Notes: generated by a model from the letters alone, not told the origin. 64,000 nucleotides of DNA from Myotis daubentonii (GCF_963259705.1 NC_081844.1:39063341-39127340); one strand, 5' to 3'. Positions 1 to 12,490 are shown, counted from the first letter of the stretch. Program-made: numbers and translations.

Positions 1-639
1 TTGAACCAGAAAATTCCAAATGCCAATTTGTTTTTTTTTTCTAAAATTGTTCCTTTTCATCCCAGACGGTTAACCCAGGGTTTATTTTACGAAGTTTTAC
101 TTTATGGCGGTCTTTCACAGTATGTGCTATTAAGTAGGTTTTATTTGACTTAACACCAGCACCGATTTTTATTTTAGTGATTGCATTTGCAGCTTAAACC
201 TTGCTAATCACCAGTATCTATCATTACAGATTTTTATTTGCTAAAACCACAACCAAATGTGCCCCTTTATTTTCTCAGCTTTACCCCAGAATGCCAAGTG
301 AACAAAAACCCAAACCTCTGCTGCCATCCAGTGGTTGCTCTGAATTTTTTCAAATAAAACATCTCTGCTACAGGACTTTCTGACTAGCATTTTAAAAGGA
401 TCTTTTTTTTTCTTAAATTGCTAGAAAGTCTTAGATATTTTCATCTGAAACAACTAGAGATAAAAACTTTAAAAAAATAAACTATACATTCTATTATATG
501 TACCTTATCAATAATGTCGTTTTTACCATAGCAACAAAACAATGAAAACAGTAACAGCCTATTCCCATCTTACTGTGTTTGACGTGACTATGTTCACTTT
601 TTATTATGAAATAGAGATTCACATGAGGTTTAAAAAAAT
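1..639. other. no recognised feature
   Basis: AT-rich unique-looking sequence. The short open frames at 201-383 and 542-808 have no recognisable domain. Confidence 0.5.
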
Positions 640-985
640 CTATTCCCACGAAGAAACTGCCAAACTCTTTTCAGCGTGGCTGTGTACCCTTTTAGTTTCC
701 CACCAGGAATGTATGAGAAATTCAGTTCCTCAACATTCTTACCAGCATGTGGTCTTATCACTGGCTTTTATGTTAGCCATTCTGACAAGTGATATCTCAC
801 TATTTTAGCATGTATTTCCCTAATGGCTAATAATGCTGCACTTTTTTCTTCCATGCAATTATTTGCTACCCACATCTTCTCCTTTGGAAATAGCTCTTTA
901 TATCTTTTGCCCATTTTCTAATTTTTTTATACTATTGTGTCTTGAGAGTTCTTTATGTATCCTAGAGCTGTATAACAAATCAACA
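640..985 (-). mobile_element. L1 3'-end fragment
   Basis: The plus strand shows the usual antisense L1 3' sequence (accumulated changes in blocks around TTCCCACCAGGAATGTATGA and GCCATTCTGACAAGTGATAT). Old and diverged. Confidence 0.6.
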
Positions 986-1064
986 GGGTCTTTAAAATTA
1001 CTTCCATGGTGACTTTTTTAATTAAATATCTCTTTTGTTTTTGTTTTGTTAATCCAAGGATATT

Positions 1065-1253
1065 ATTCCGTTGATTTTTAGAGAAAGTGGAAGGGAGGGA
1101 AAGAGACAGAGAGGGAGAAATATCAATGTGAGAGAGACACATCAATTGGTTGCCTCTGGCATGCAACCAAGGTAAGTGCCCTTGACTGGAATCAAACCTG
1201 GGGCCCTTCAGTCCACAGGCGGACGCTTTATCCACTGAGCCAAACCAGCAGGA
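1065..1253 (-). mobile_element. Ves-type tRNA-derived SINE
   Basis: Antisense copy: the A-box region is seen as CACTGAGCCAAACCAGC at the right and the B-box complement as GGAATCAAACCTGGGGC; the GA-rich tail region is at the left. Confidence 0.85.
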
Positions 1254-1269
1254 GTGATTTCCATGGTTT

Positions 1270-1475
1270 AAATCCTGGACAGGCCCTTATTGGCTATAGG
1301 AACTTGGGGCACTAGCTACTAACCATTTCAATTTCTGCATTTTTTAATCTCCAAAATAGAAGTAGTAATCCACTTATTACCTTATTTCACTGTGAGGCTG
1401 AGTTGATAAATTTAAAACACTGAGAACAATGTTTGACATATTAAGAATACAATAGATGTCAGCTATCATTAATCA
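1270..1475 (+). mobile_element. MIR-like SINE fragment
   Basis: Weak match to the MIR core: GGAACTTGGGGC, TTTCTGCATTTTTTAATCTCC and GATAAATTTAAAAC in the expected order. Very old. Confidence 0.45.
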
Positions 1476-2706
1476 AATCTGATATAAAAAGTCTGATAAT
1501 TCCAGTGACAGGTTGAGTCAAATCTATCTTCCTTCCCCCAAAATCTGTCTTTTAAGGTAAAGAACATTTATCCTAAATCTTGAACAAGTGCCCTATTCTG
1601 TGTCGTTCTTACTGTAAAGTAAGATTGTTGTGAGGGACAAATGAGCTAAAGTCTTAGGGACAGTGCTCAGTTACATAGTAAATGTTCCTTTAATAAATAA
1701 TACTTTTCTGAAATTTAAAATACAATTTATCATATTTTACCATTATCAACAATAGCAAGTGTTTCAGGAGCCCTAAAGTAGATATAAAGTATTGTGTTAG
1801 CTACCAGGGTTAAAACGCAATTACGGCAGCCCTTAAGCCAGATGGGATCTCAGAGTCTACAAGCAAAATTAGGCCATTCAGACAGAAAAGGAGGGAAGCT
1901 ATCGCTCGCAGAGGCTTTCAACGCCAACCATTCTGTTGACCCGGTTTTTAAAGATGGGGACATCATTGAGCAATGCATGAAAATTAGGTTTTATCTGTTA
2001 TTCTATGAGGGGGAAAAAAATTACAGATTAAGGAAACCTTTTGCTACAGAACAGCAGAGTTTGATCAACTTAATTATCATACAGAAGCACTGATTGTTGA
2101 CAAAGAATCAGTCATGTGGTGCATGAAGGCACTGTGGCTACTTGTCTCTTATAAAGATAATGATCAAATTTATAATATCATTTGTTTAATATATCATTAT
2201 TTTGAAAGAAAAGTAGAACAGATTGCTTGTCTACTAAGTTCCCAAAGTCTCTCGTAACATCCCAGGGTGAGCCAAATCACTGGCCCCCACACCACTGCTC
2301 CTCTTGACAACTCACCAATTTTCAGCGTATAAGTAATCACCTTGCTGATTCAGCCCTTTTCACCTACAGTAAATATCTCCCTTGTCCAGAGAAGCAAGAT
2401 GACTCAAAGAAGCCAAGTGAACCCACTATAAGCAAAGCCAAAGGCCACACAAGGAAGTAGTCACTGGAGCAAAACCATAGTGGCTTAGAAGGCTTAAGGT
2501 TTTTTAAAAAAATGCTGTTCATATTTGGGCAATTAGTAAATAGATTCAACTTGAAAATCCAAGTCTCCTCTCGACTTCATGATATCACTCTCTCCATTCC
2601 ATTCTATTAATTTTTTTAAAATAATAACAATAGTGTACTCATTTTTCTATGGATTACTTTGCTGTCTAGTTAATATTTTGATAACAATAAATCTTAGAAT
2701 TATGAG
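1476..2706. other. no recognised feature
   Basis: Unique-looking AT-rich sequence, with a possible faint MIR or L2 tail near 1600-1700. The open frame at 1794-2093 shows no family resemblance. Confidence 0.45.
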
Positions 2707-2757
2707 ATTTATTTATTTATTTATTTGTTTGTTTATTTATTTATTTATTTATTTTTA
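2707..2757 (+). repeat. (TTTA)n microsatellite
   Basis: About 12 TTTA units with two TTTG variants. Confidence 0.9.
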
Positions 2758-3486
2758 GGAGCATGTCCCTGTTTTTTCAAAAGAGAGAGTCCTAATAACA
2801 TAGCCAAGACCCGAATGGCTCAGTGAAGCTGAAACATTCCTGGCATGGGAGCAGGAAAGGGAATTTCCTCACTGCACAGTGCACACCCTGACCCCTTCTG
2901 AAACTTTCTGGGAATGACCTAAAATGCCTGTGCATCTGAGTGTTTCTCTTTTTTCCTTCACACCTAAATATAGTCGACTGTTAGGAAATGTGATCATAAC
3001 CAATTTGAAGGAAGGAAGGATGTAGGAACTGGGCCCAAGATTGCTGTTACCCTGTAGAAATGAAGGGGTATTGTTCATTCTTGGTATTTTGGGGGGAAAA
3101 AAAAAAAAAGTCCGTGCAAAGCTTTACAGTGAACAAAGTATTCTCATGTACAATATTTACATTAACTCTCACAACCTAAAAACAAAGGACAAAAACATAT
3201 ATGCACCAGAAAATTAGATAGATATATATACTACAACTTTTGTTTTGGTTTTGTTTTCTAGAAAGCTCTGGATAATCTTTGAATTGTCATTCTCTCCCTT
3301 GGTCTTTCTTTCTCTCAGGTAATACATGAAATGATTTTATGCATGCAAGAAACAAAACAACAAAAAAAGAGGAGAATTATATCAAAGTTAATTGAACAGA
3401 TCCACTCAAACAAATAGCAACCTGCAGAACAAAGTAAAGTTTGTTCTACAATCTTATAACTCACAGTTAGCACTGAAATGTTAGGC

Positions 3487-3693
3487 CAGGGGTCCTCAAA
3501 CTTTTTAAACAGGGGGCCAGTTCACTGTCCCTCAGACCTTTGGAGGGCCGGACTATAGTTTAAAAAAAAAAAACTATGAACAAATTTCTATGCACACAGC
3601 ACATATCTTATTTTGAAGTAAAAAAACAAAACGGGAACAAATACAATATTTGTATTTGCATGTGGCCCGTGGGCCGTAGTTTGAGGACCCCTG
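3487..3693 (+). mobile_element. non-autonomous hAT element with perfect target duplication
   Basis: Terminal inverted repeats CAGGGGTCCTCAAACT and AGTTTGAGGACCCCTG flank 207 bases with no coding capacity. The 8-base direct repeat TGTTAGGC lies on both sides (3479-3486 and 3694-3701), as hAT transposases produce. Confidence 0.92.
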
Positions 3694-3848
3694 TGTTAGG
3701 CAAACAATATAGAAATCTATATTCTTGATCTGCTAGAATGAATAGTTCTACCTTCCTGAAAGTGATTACAGTGCCTGAAGAACTTAGCTATAATTCATAA
3801 CTCTTTTTCTGTAGGTATAGAATAATATCACATATCTCTGTGATAAAA

Positions 3849-4446
3849 TCAACACTAATAAAAGAGAAAAATGGTAATTGGCGTACGAGCTACCCTTTTC
3901 ATTGGCTAATCAGGGCTATATGCAAATTAACTGCCAACTAAGATTGGCAGTTAACTGCCAACAAGATGGCGGTTAATTTGCATATGTAGGCACAATGCAG
4001 GGAGGCGAAAGGGAAAGCAGGAAGAAGCCCCCTGCCACTGACAGTGATCGGAAACCCAGGGAGGAGCTAAGAGCTGGGGGGCAGGGCAAAGGCGGCCACG
4101 GGTGCCTTTTCCGCCCTGGCCAGTGATAGCAGGAAGTAGGGGTGGAGCCAGCGATGGGAGCTGGGCACGGTCGAAGCTGGCAGTCCCAGGAGCTAGGGGT
4201 CCCTTGCCTGGGCCTAAAGTGAAGCTTACGATCGTGGGGCCGCTGCAGCTGCGGGTCCCCGCTGCCCGGGCCGGACGCCTCAGCCAGAGGCGACAGGCCT
4301 GGGCGAGGGGCGATGCTGCGATTGGAGGGTGATGGGGGTTAACGCCTGAGGGCTCCCAGTATGTGAGAGGGGGCAGGCTGGGCTGAGGGACACTCCCCCC
4401 CCCACACACACACCCAGTGCACGAATTTCGTGCACCGGGCCCCTAG
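3849..4446 (+). mobile_element. HeliBat-type non-autonomous Helitron (subfamily A, 1 internal unit)
   Basis: 5' end TCAACACTAATAAAAGAG (diverged from TCCTATCTAATAAAAG), 3' hairpin GTGCACGAATTTCGTGCAC and terminus CCCCTAG followed by T. The same subfamily as the copies at 56157 and 59929, but with only one copy of the internal GC-rich unit of about 80 bases. The frames at 3951-4409 and 4102-4332 are chance reading of GC-rich sequence. Confidence 0.88.
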
Positions 4447-4651
4447 TATAGTAATAAATGGTGTCAAGAAAATGGGAAATAGAGCATTAGATATCTTAAG
4501 AAGAGAAAGAGCAAGTAGTTTGGAAATGTCAGGAAGATCCAGGAGAATATAGTACTTAAACTCTGTATTGAGGATGGGTATAATTTGGATAGTTCAACGG
4601 AGAGGAATAAGCAAGATGGTTCAAGAAAAGGAGAAAGCATGTATGGAACAC

Positions 4652-4749
4652 TGCTAGTAACCCAGGCATGTGCCTGGACCAGGAATCAAACTGTGACTTC
4701 TTGGTTCATAGGTTGACACTCAACCGCTGAGCCATGCTGGCCTGGCAAG
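4652..4749 (-). mobile_element. Ves-type SINE, truncated
   Basis: Only the tRNA-related head is present (AACCGCTGAGCCATGCTGGCC at the right). The tail half is missing. Confidence 0.75.
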
Positions 4750-5471
4750 GACTTTACATTTTATTTATCCTTTTGAAAATGGGATATCGTTGGTGGCTTT
4801 CAATAAGAAAGTGACATAATTAAAGGTATAGTTTGGGAAAATTAACCTAACACTGGCATACAGGCTAACTTAGGAAGGGGCTAAACTGGAGACAGAAAGA
4901 CTATTTAAGAGGCTATAGCAAGGAATCTCCCCTGTAGAGGACAGCGGCTGACCTTCAGCCATGGGAGGGAAGGACAAATGTACCACACTGATCATGACTA
5001 TCACCTATTGAGCACTTTGAACGTCCCGGCCACTGTACAATTCCTTCTCCCAAAGAAGCTTGAAAGGAAGGCCAAGGAGAAAAAACATTTACCATATTTG
5101 TCCTGGCCTTGAAGCAAATTCCAGAGGAAACTTGCATTTCCTGGGAAACTATGCTGCTCATACTCCCTCTGTTGAGGCTGGTCCCTTCTCTGAATAACTC
5201 AAAGAAATGCTTCTTAGAAATTTTAAAAATAAAAATCATGGTGAGCATCTCACTGTAAATATATTGAGAAAAGAATGTCCACAGAAATTTCTAGGTGACC
5301 TTACATTTCAGTACTCAGACCGTGGCTCTCAGATTATTCACACTCGATGTATACAGGCTTTTATGATTTGTCTCTGTTCCTAAGGAGAAGGTGAAGCCTC
5401 CGGAATGCAAGCAGCCTATCCCAGGTCAAGCTAGCAGGTGATAGCTATTTGAACAAAATTGTCATCTTGTC

Positions 5472-5474
<3 letters not shown>
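4750..5474. other. no recognised feature
   Basis: Unique-looking sequence; nothing with recognisable structure. Confidence 0.4.

Positions 5475-5519
<45 letters not shown>
5475..5519 (+). repeat. (GA)n microsatellite
   Basis: About 22 GA units. Confidence 0.95.
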
Positions 5520-5521
<2 letters not shown>

Positions 5522-5881
5522 CACTTGACTTTATTGTTAAAGCTGCCAAGAACAACATAAATGTAGATTATAACTTCAAAAATATCTGTGTGAGAAGCAT
5601 GGTAAAAAAAAATAGTTCTATGAGGTATCTCATACAGAATATAGTGTATTCATGACCTCTGGTAGAGTAACTTTATTTTTCTATTGTGAAGACCATGTAT
5701 GTGAGAGTAATAAATTCACAGGGATGTATTTAGTTTAGGAAAAGTCAAGGCTGAGTTAGCACAGGTGAACAAAGAGCTGGGATATTATTAGTTTAAACTG
5801 AGGGATTTAAACTGAAGAATTTCATTAGATGTTAAAAATAACTGCTCACTAATGGAGCCTACTTTAAAATATTTTGAACTC

Positions 5882-6094
5882 GCCCCGCTGAGTGTGGCTC
5901 AGTGGTTGAGTGTCGATCTATGAACCAGGAGGTTACGGTTTGATTCCGGGTCAAGGCACATGCCCAGGTTGTAGGCTCAATCCGAAGTAGGGGAGCATGC
6001 AGGAGGCAACCAATAAATTTTTCTTTCTCATCATTGATGTTTCTCTCTCTCTCCCCCTCTCCCTCCTCTGAAATCAATAAAAATATATTTTTTA
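5882..6094 (+). mobile_element. Ves-type tRNA-derived SINE
   Basis: Sense copy: GTGTGGCTCAGTGGTTGAGTG (A box) and GGTTTGATTCCGGGTCAAGG (B box), then a CT-rich body and AATAAAAATATATTTT tail. Confidence 0.88.
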
Positions 6095-7080
6095 GAAAAA
6101 CATTGTGAACGCTTTCTTGGTGTCTTTATAAATTGGTGTAACTTGTGTGCCATATTCGAGTTCATCTGACCCTTGGTGATCTACATAGACCTGGATTGAA
6201 CCCCATATTTCCATTTGCTGCAGAAGTCCAAAGGTATTCCATGACTGTTGGCTAATTTCTGCACAGTTGACTATCTCATGGCTTCTTCTGCTTCTTGGGT
6301 TCTTATTCCACACACGCTATTAGGTGCTGCCTCATGTTGATCTGGATATAAAACAGTTCCTTTAGCGTGTTCTTCAAAATTTGAACCAAAGCATTTATAG
6401 CATATGTGATTCAACTGATGATTGCAGAGGTGAAGAGGCAAAATCACATGACTTATTATAGTGTCCTGTTGCCCAGGTTCATTTTTTACCACTCACCTCC
6501 GGAAATTTCTCTCTTGGCTCTTTCTCTGCAGCACCTGCTTTTCTGTTTTGCTGGCTTGTCTCTCCTCTTCTGCTCCCCCTATTTTACTCCACTCTTCTCC
6601 ACCCAGCCCTTCTCAGTAGCAAACAACACATTCCTTTTCTCACCTCATGCATAGCATCTTCCCCTTCCTCTGCAGTCACTAACTGATACACTCCCAGCAC
6701 TTATTAACCTCTTTTCTGAACAGAAATCGCTCACAGAGGAGACCTCTGGACCAAATGTTGGGATAATATTTTCTAACTCTGTTACATTATGTCTGTATTT
6801 GAATGAGATAAGTCTTGTGTGGTCATGTTGGAAACCATTAGGATGGAACAAATAACTTCTCACAAGTTTACACCATGTAATCTTTAGCAAGTGCAAGGGA
6901 AGAAAAACTTTACCCTCTTAGCCTCAGTGACTGGAAACCTATTAATTAAACAAACAAAAGACAGATTAAGAAAAAAGGCTTAGAATTTTTATTGGCGTTA
7001 GTACTTTTACGTGCATGGGGAGCTTCACAGAGAAGTGAAAACCCCAAAGAAGCAGTAAGACTTAGGGGCTTATATACCTT
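6095..7080. other. no recognised feature
   Basis: Unique-looking sequence with short open frames only (6092-6896). No family recognised. Confidence 0.4.
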
Positions 7081-7310
7081 TTTTTAAATATTTTTTTCAT
7101 TGATTTCAGAGAGGGAGAGGGAGAAGGAGAGGGAGAGGGAGGGGGAGCGAGAGATTGAATCATCAATGATGAGAGAGAATCATTGATCAGCCACCTCCTG
7201 CATGATCAGGGGATGAGCCCGCAACCTGGGCATATGCCCTGACCATGAATTGAACCGTGACCTCCTGGTTCATAGGTTGATGCTCAACCACTGAGCCACA
7301 CTGGCTGGGC
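7081..7310 (-). mobile_element. Ves-type SINE
   Basis: Antisense copy with GA-rich expansion. Likely target duplication GGGCTTATATACC at 7067-7079 and GGGCTTATACACC at the right end. Confidence 0.88.
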
Positions 7311-7639
7311 TTATACACCAGTTAACAGGGGCCAATAAATTGTGGAGAAGTGACTAGACAAAGAAAAGGAGGTTTGGGCTTCTAATGCTAATAAATTATG
7401 TGAAAGTGACTAGAAAAAACATGGAGGAAACTAATGATAGATGAGAATTACCTCAGTAAGGTGTGTTTATGTAACTCATCTTGGTGCAAGCCCTCCATCT
7501 CTGGTGACAAGGGTTGCCCTCCTCACCCTGGAAAAGGAGAGGAGAAAATTGATGCCCTGCTTTTAGGTAGAAAGGGTAGGGCAAAGGGCTCTTTTTGCAC
7601 TTGTTCTTTCTCAATTGCCTTCAGCTCAAAATTATCAAT

Positions 7640-7800
7640 ATGCCAAAGTGGCATTTTTGGGGTAGCATGTCCTAATCCCCGTCAAAAGCAAATGCGGCAT
7701 CTTTATCCCCACTTTATAGATGAGGGCTCTAAGGTGTGAAATGTTAGGAAACTTCTCCATGATGACTTTGGAAGTAAGGGGTGAAACCTGTAAAAATGCT
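7640..7800 (-). mobile_element. MIR-like fragment
   Basis: CACTTTATAGATGAGGGCTCTAAGG resembles the antisense MIR core in abbreviated form. Old and uncertain. Confidence 0.35.
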
Positions 7801-8107
7801 CAGTTCTATAGACCCCTACTCACACTTTTCACAGACTTTCTATGGCAACCAAGGATCAACACAATTTTCTGAACATCTATAATACATGCATTTGAAATTT
7901 GACTATATACTATTTTGTATTAGTTCTTGTGAGTCTTTTCTCCCTAACAGGACAGTGTTTCCAAGACCAACACTAATTAATGAATTTCTCTTCTATCCCC
8001 AATTTCTCTTCTATCTCTATCTATCTCTTCAAGATTAATAAAAGTAGCCATATTTATATTTAATATACACTTCTGGGTTTAATTAATAATAAGTTTTTTA
8101 TGCTAAC

Positions 8108-8328
8108 TTTATTTTTTTAATATATTTTTATTAATTTAAGAGAGGAAGGGAGAGGGAAAGAGAGAGAAACATCAGTGATGAGAGAGAATCATTCATTGAC
8201 TGCCTCCTGCACATTCCCTACCAGGGATGGAGCCCATAACCCAACTGAGGCATGTGCCCTGACTGGAAATCCAACCATGACCTCCTGGTTCATAGGTCGA
8301 TGCACAACCACTGAGCCACACCAGCTGG
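8108..8328 (-). mobile_element. Ves-type SINE
   Basis: Antisense copy bounded by the direct repeat TTATGCTAACTTTA on both sides. Confidence 0.9.
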
Positions 8329-8347
8329 GTTATGCTAACTTTACACT

Positions 8348-8851
8348 TCCATATATATGAAAGGCTAATCTGCTAAGTGTCCGACCAATCACTATGATGC
8401 ATACTGACCACCAGGGGGCAGATGCTCAATGAAGGAGCTGCTGAGCTGCAGTGACTTGGCAGGGGCAGTTCTTGGGTGATGCACCGAAACCAGAGAGGAG
8501 GGAGCCCAATATCTTGTGGGGCCATGAGATTCCACATTTGGCTATCGATTATGTTGTTGCTGGGGCACTGTCGGCCTTGAATCTGGTTTACTGCACACTT
8601 GCATTTGCCTTCCACACCCTGTAGGACAGCAACTTTGAAGAGTGCCCTCTCGCACTCCGGGACCCCTCGGGGATGTCAGAGAGCCAGTTTTGGCCCCATC
8701 CCCACAGGCCAGGCCGAGGGACCCCACTCACTCTACAGAAGCTGGGGAGGGATCATGAGAGGCCTGTCCGGCCCTTCTCATCAAGTCCCCACTGGCCACC
8801 TTCTAATTAATTTCCTTTCAATGTGCACAAATCCATGCACTGGATCACTAG
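8348..8851 (+). mobile_element. HeliBat-type non-autonomous Helitron
   Basis: Starts TCCATATATATGAAAGGCTAATCTGC. The 3' end carries GTGCACAAATCCATGCAC and finishes CACTAG before T. It shares the ACTGACCACCAGGGGGCAG box with the copies at 41704 and 47057. The frames across 8373-8862 are not genes. Confidence 0.85.
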
Positions 8852-9058
8852 TAGGTGAATAAGAGAATAAAACCACCTTATATAGATCTTAGAATAAAGG
8901 TGGCTTCGTTGATATCTTTAAACTGTCAGGAACCAAGATTAAAACAAGGTAAATAAACATTTCAGCAAAAAATTTAGAAACATCATCACTCAGGATTAAC
9001 TAGTAGTAAAATGCTATGAAATGCAGTTTCATACACAGAAATCAGAAAATCCAATATT

Positions 9059-9294
9059 CCACCCTGACGGGTTTGGCTCAGTGGACAGAGCATCAGCCTG
9101 CAGACTGAATGGTCCCAGGTTCGATTCCGGTCAAGGGCGTGTACCTTGGTTGTGGGCACATCCCCAGTAGGGGGTTTGCAGGATGCAGCTGATCGATGTT
9201 GCTCTCTCATCGATGTTTCTAACTCTCTATCCCTCTCCCTTCTCTGTAAAAAAAAAAAAAAAAAAAAAAAAAATCAATAAAATATATTAAAAAA
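9059..9294 (+). mobile_element. Ves-type SINE with long A-tail
   Basis: Sense copy with GGTTTGGCTCAGTGGACAGAG and GGTTCGATTCCGGTCAAGG, then an A run of about 27. Target duplication AGAAAATCCAATATTCC on both sides. Confidence 0.92.
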
Positions 9295-9451
9295 AGAAAA
9301 AGAAAATCCAATATTCCCCCTAGTGTGGTTTGCGGATTTCCCAGGAGTTATTTTTGCCAAGGTCCTACTTTGATCCTTCTGTCTGGAGCCTAGAGGATCT
9401 CAAAAAAAAAGCCATTTAATTAAACAGGATTTTAAAAACCAGTAGGGAAGA

Positions 9452-9604
<153 letters not shown>

Positions 9605-9763
9605 AAAAAGGGAGAAAGGAAGGAAGAGAGAAAGGAAGAAGAAAGAGAAGGGAAGAAAACCAAGATTAAGATAACAACTATAAATAACCACTCTTGGTGG
9701 TATCTAACGCTGGGGGGCTTGGAGATTGTGGGGTATTTTTGGTTTGTTTTTGTTCTAATATTT

Positions 9764-9784
9764 CTCTCTCTCTCTCTCTCTCTT
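9764..9784 (+). repeat. (CT)n microsatellite
   Basis: About 10 CT units. Confidence 0.85.
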
Positions 9785-10099
9785 TGTCTGAGTAAAGGAA
9801 AACCATGGGGTAGTGTTTAAAAGAATAGTAAAAATGTTATATCACCAGTTAATTAGAACATTCTTTGGCTTTTATCATGCTTTATGTCCCTATATAATCT
9901 TAAAACTTTCTATTTCAGAGTTTATATATTACCATATACTTACTGGTTTAGACATCTTCCTCTACTAGACTATAATCTCCTAGCACAATTAATTGGTTTT
10001 TTTTAAATTGTGGAATAATGAATGAATAAGTCTCAACCCTATTTTAATTGAAATTACTGAAAGCAGTTCCTCAGTTCTCCTTTATAATTTATTCTAATA

Positions 10100-10870
10100 T
10101 TCAACCAAAGTAGTTGGTTAAAAAGTCTGAATGAGGTGATATTGCATCATGGTTACTGGCATCGACTAGTATCTCCAAATGAAGGACGTCTGTCTGACAA
10201 CCTTACCTTCATTGTGGGTGGGAAAGGGAGTTCCGTGGACAGTAACGTTACAGGATGATCTGATCATGAATTCCTAACTGGGCAGGTCATGGTGGGTAGT
10301 CGTGCTCCTGGCATATAATTTTTTAGTAAAAGGTTTATATTTATTTGCCTTAAGCCAGTGGTTCTCAACCTTCCTAATGCCACGACCCTTTAATACAGTT
10401 CCTCATGTTGTGGTGACCCCCAATTTCATTGTTACAAATGGAACATAATTAAAGCATAGTGATTAATCACAAAAACAATATGTAATTATATATGTGTTTT
10501 CCGATGGTCTTAGGCGACCCCTGTGAAAGGGTCATTCAACCCCCAAAGGCATCTCGACCCACAGGTTGAGAACCGCTGCCTTAAGCAAACTTTGTTCATT
10601 GTTTCTGTGTATCTAGGTTAACTCACCTTTGGGGTAACCACCCTCAAGAGAGACCATAATCTTGTTAACTATCCTGTAACCCAATTCCTTCCGCTCTCTT
10701 CCATGTAATCTTCCTTGGCTTCCCTTGCTTAACTTCAGATGCATAAAAGCAGCAGCAAAACTGTTATTCTCCAGAGCAGTTGAGATCTAGCTCCCTGACT
10801 TATGTTGTCAGTTTGGCTCAGATAAAGTCATAAAAGTTCTCTACAAGTTCAGATGTTTCTTTATGTTGAC
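10100..10870 (+). mobile_element. possible solo LTR, interrupted by a SPIN element
   Basis: The right part reads like an LTR: a CATAAAAG TATA-like box near 10742, then TTTGGCTCAGATAAAGTC as a polyadenylation-like region. A diverged relative of this part occurs at 37440-37505. No internal retroviral genes are nearby. Boundaries are uncertain. Confidence 0.4.
10356..10578 (-). mobile_element. SPIN-type hAT miniature element
   Basis: 223 bases with ends CAGTGGTTCTCAACCT and AGGTTGAGAACCGCTG and the SPIN interior (GGCGACCCCTGTGAAAGGGTC). A perfect 8-base duplication CCTTAAGC lies at 10348-10355 and 10579-10586. SPIN elements are known from their patchy, horizontally acquired distribution in tetrapods. 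The strand follows recalled consensus orientation. Confidence 0.92.
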
Positions 10871-11109
10871 ACATTAAGTTTTATCAACTTATCCCCAAAG
10901 AATGTGACTCCCATTATTTAGTAATAGCTTCCCTCTAATATTCTGGTATATGCTTTCATAGCCACAAAAATTGTCTGTGATGGTTGGATCATTATTTTAA
11001 TAACAATTCCTTAATATGTAGCCCACAGAAATAAAGTGAGTTGTCTAGTTCATCACTATGTTTTTGAAAATAATGCTCAGGTTTTCTAGAAAGAATATCT
11101 CTGGTGCAG

Positions 11110-11200
11110 CCAGGGTACCCAGAACATAGCTGATGACTCATAAAGATGTGTTGAATGAATAAATGAAGAAATTAAGAAAAAAAAAAGAATAAATGAACAA
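11110..11200 (+). mobile_element. L2 3'-end fragment
   Basis: CCAGAACATAGCTGATGACTC followed by TGTTGAATGAATAAATGAA resembles the L2 terminus. Confidence 0.45.
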
Positions 11201-11470
11201 GTTAAAGCCACAACTGGTGTGAGTGCTAAAAATACACATACTTTTCATTCATTTAAGCCATCAGCCTTATCAGCTCTGAAACAGTGATAAGAATTAGTCA
11301 GAAGTTACTCAGAATCAACCCAAAATCTTTGACCAGTTATGCAGGAGAGAAACAGGTACTTCTTTCCTAAAACAAAGGTCAAAACATGAAGACCTAATAG
11401 CTGGACCTTATTTTTCCCCACTTTAACTAATGTAGCAGTTTTAAGTGCAGCCAGGTTCTTTAATTTTAAC

Positions 11471-11650
11471 TCCAAGCTTCTTATCAGTGAACACTTGCCA
11501 ATAAGTCTCCCTCATGGGAGAATTGCAGGTGTTAAGTCCCTTCAGAGGAGGAACGTACTTTCTCCATCATTCCGCAGGCCACCTAACAACACCTGGGCCG
11601 TTCAGATGCACCCTGGCATGTCTTGCAAACAAGATCACAAGGAGCTCTCT
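11471..11650 (+). repeat. copy A of a local direct repeat (partner 13681-13869)
   Basis: The first about 40 and last about 75 bases match the partner closely: CTTCTTATCAGTGAACACTT, CAGGCCACCTAACAACACCT and CTTGCAAACAAGATCA are shared in the same order. The middle has diverged by insertion. The family is unknown to me. Confidence 0.8.
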
Positions 11651-12002
11651 TATTCTCCACTAGGTTTCTGGGCTCAGTTACAAAGGCTTGCAGGGCAAGC
11701 GATGAAAACAGAAAGGCTGCTGACTAGGACATTCACACACACCTTCTTACAGCACAGGAGGCAGACGCACCCTCCAAATATCACCGCCTTTCTGAAAGGC
11801 TCAGCCATCACTCCCAGGTGATGCATCCTTCTGAGAGGACAACTGGGCAGAAACAAATGAGACCAAGATTCTGTTGTTGATTTTGTGTGTCATTGGGTTT
11901 GATTAACTCTCTTCTCCTCTCCAGGGTGTCTCCAGCAGGAGACAAACTGTTACACTCTTTCCTTCCCACACAGTCAATTTTATTGTGAGCCAAATTCCTA
12001 CC

Positions 12003-12490
12003 TCTATTTATTTACGTATTTATGTATGCATGCATGTATGTATTTAAGAGATAGAGGATGGGAGCGAGAGGGGGAGGGGAGAAGGAGGGGTGGGGAGAGA
12101 TACATCAATTTGTTCAACTTCTTTATGCCTTTATCGGTTGACTAGAGGCCTGTTGTATGAAGAGATTTGTGCAATAGGCTTTCCCTTCCCCTGGCTGCAG
12201 GCACCGGTTTTTCTCTAGCACCTGGGACCCAGGCCTTCGCTCCAGCCAGAGCCGCCTTCAGTCTTCCCTCCACCGCTTCGCGCCTATGTATGCAAATTAA
12301 CTGCCATCTTTGTTGGGTTAATTTGCATACTCTCCTGATTGGCTGGTTAGCATAGCGAAGGTATGGTCAATTTCCATGTTCGCCTATTATTATGTAAGAT
12401 TCCTGCACATTCCCTACCAGGGATCAAACCCACAACCCTGGCACACTGGGAGGACACTCCAATTAAATGAGCTACCTGGCCAAAGCCCCC
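12003..12490 (-). mobile_element. tRNA-derived SINE split by a Helitron
   Basis: The tail and body are at 12003-12141 and the head at 12400-12490. Removing the Helitron at 12142-12399 restores TATCGGTTGATTCCTGCACA, a normal SINE interior. Confidence 0.85.
12142..12399 (-). mobile_element. short HeliBat-type Helitron inserted in a SINE
   Basis: Minus-strand copy: 5' TCTTACATAATAATAGGCG at 12399, 3' end CTCTAG at 12142. Related to the copy at 58876. Inserted between A and T of the SINE. Confidence 0.88.

Noticed and set aside
4102..4332. CpG-rich block that could be a promoter island
   Set aside because: It is the interior of a Helitron; the same block occurs at 56.5 and 60.2 kb.
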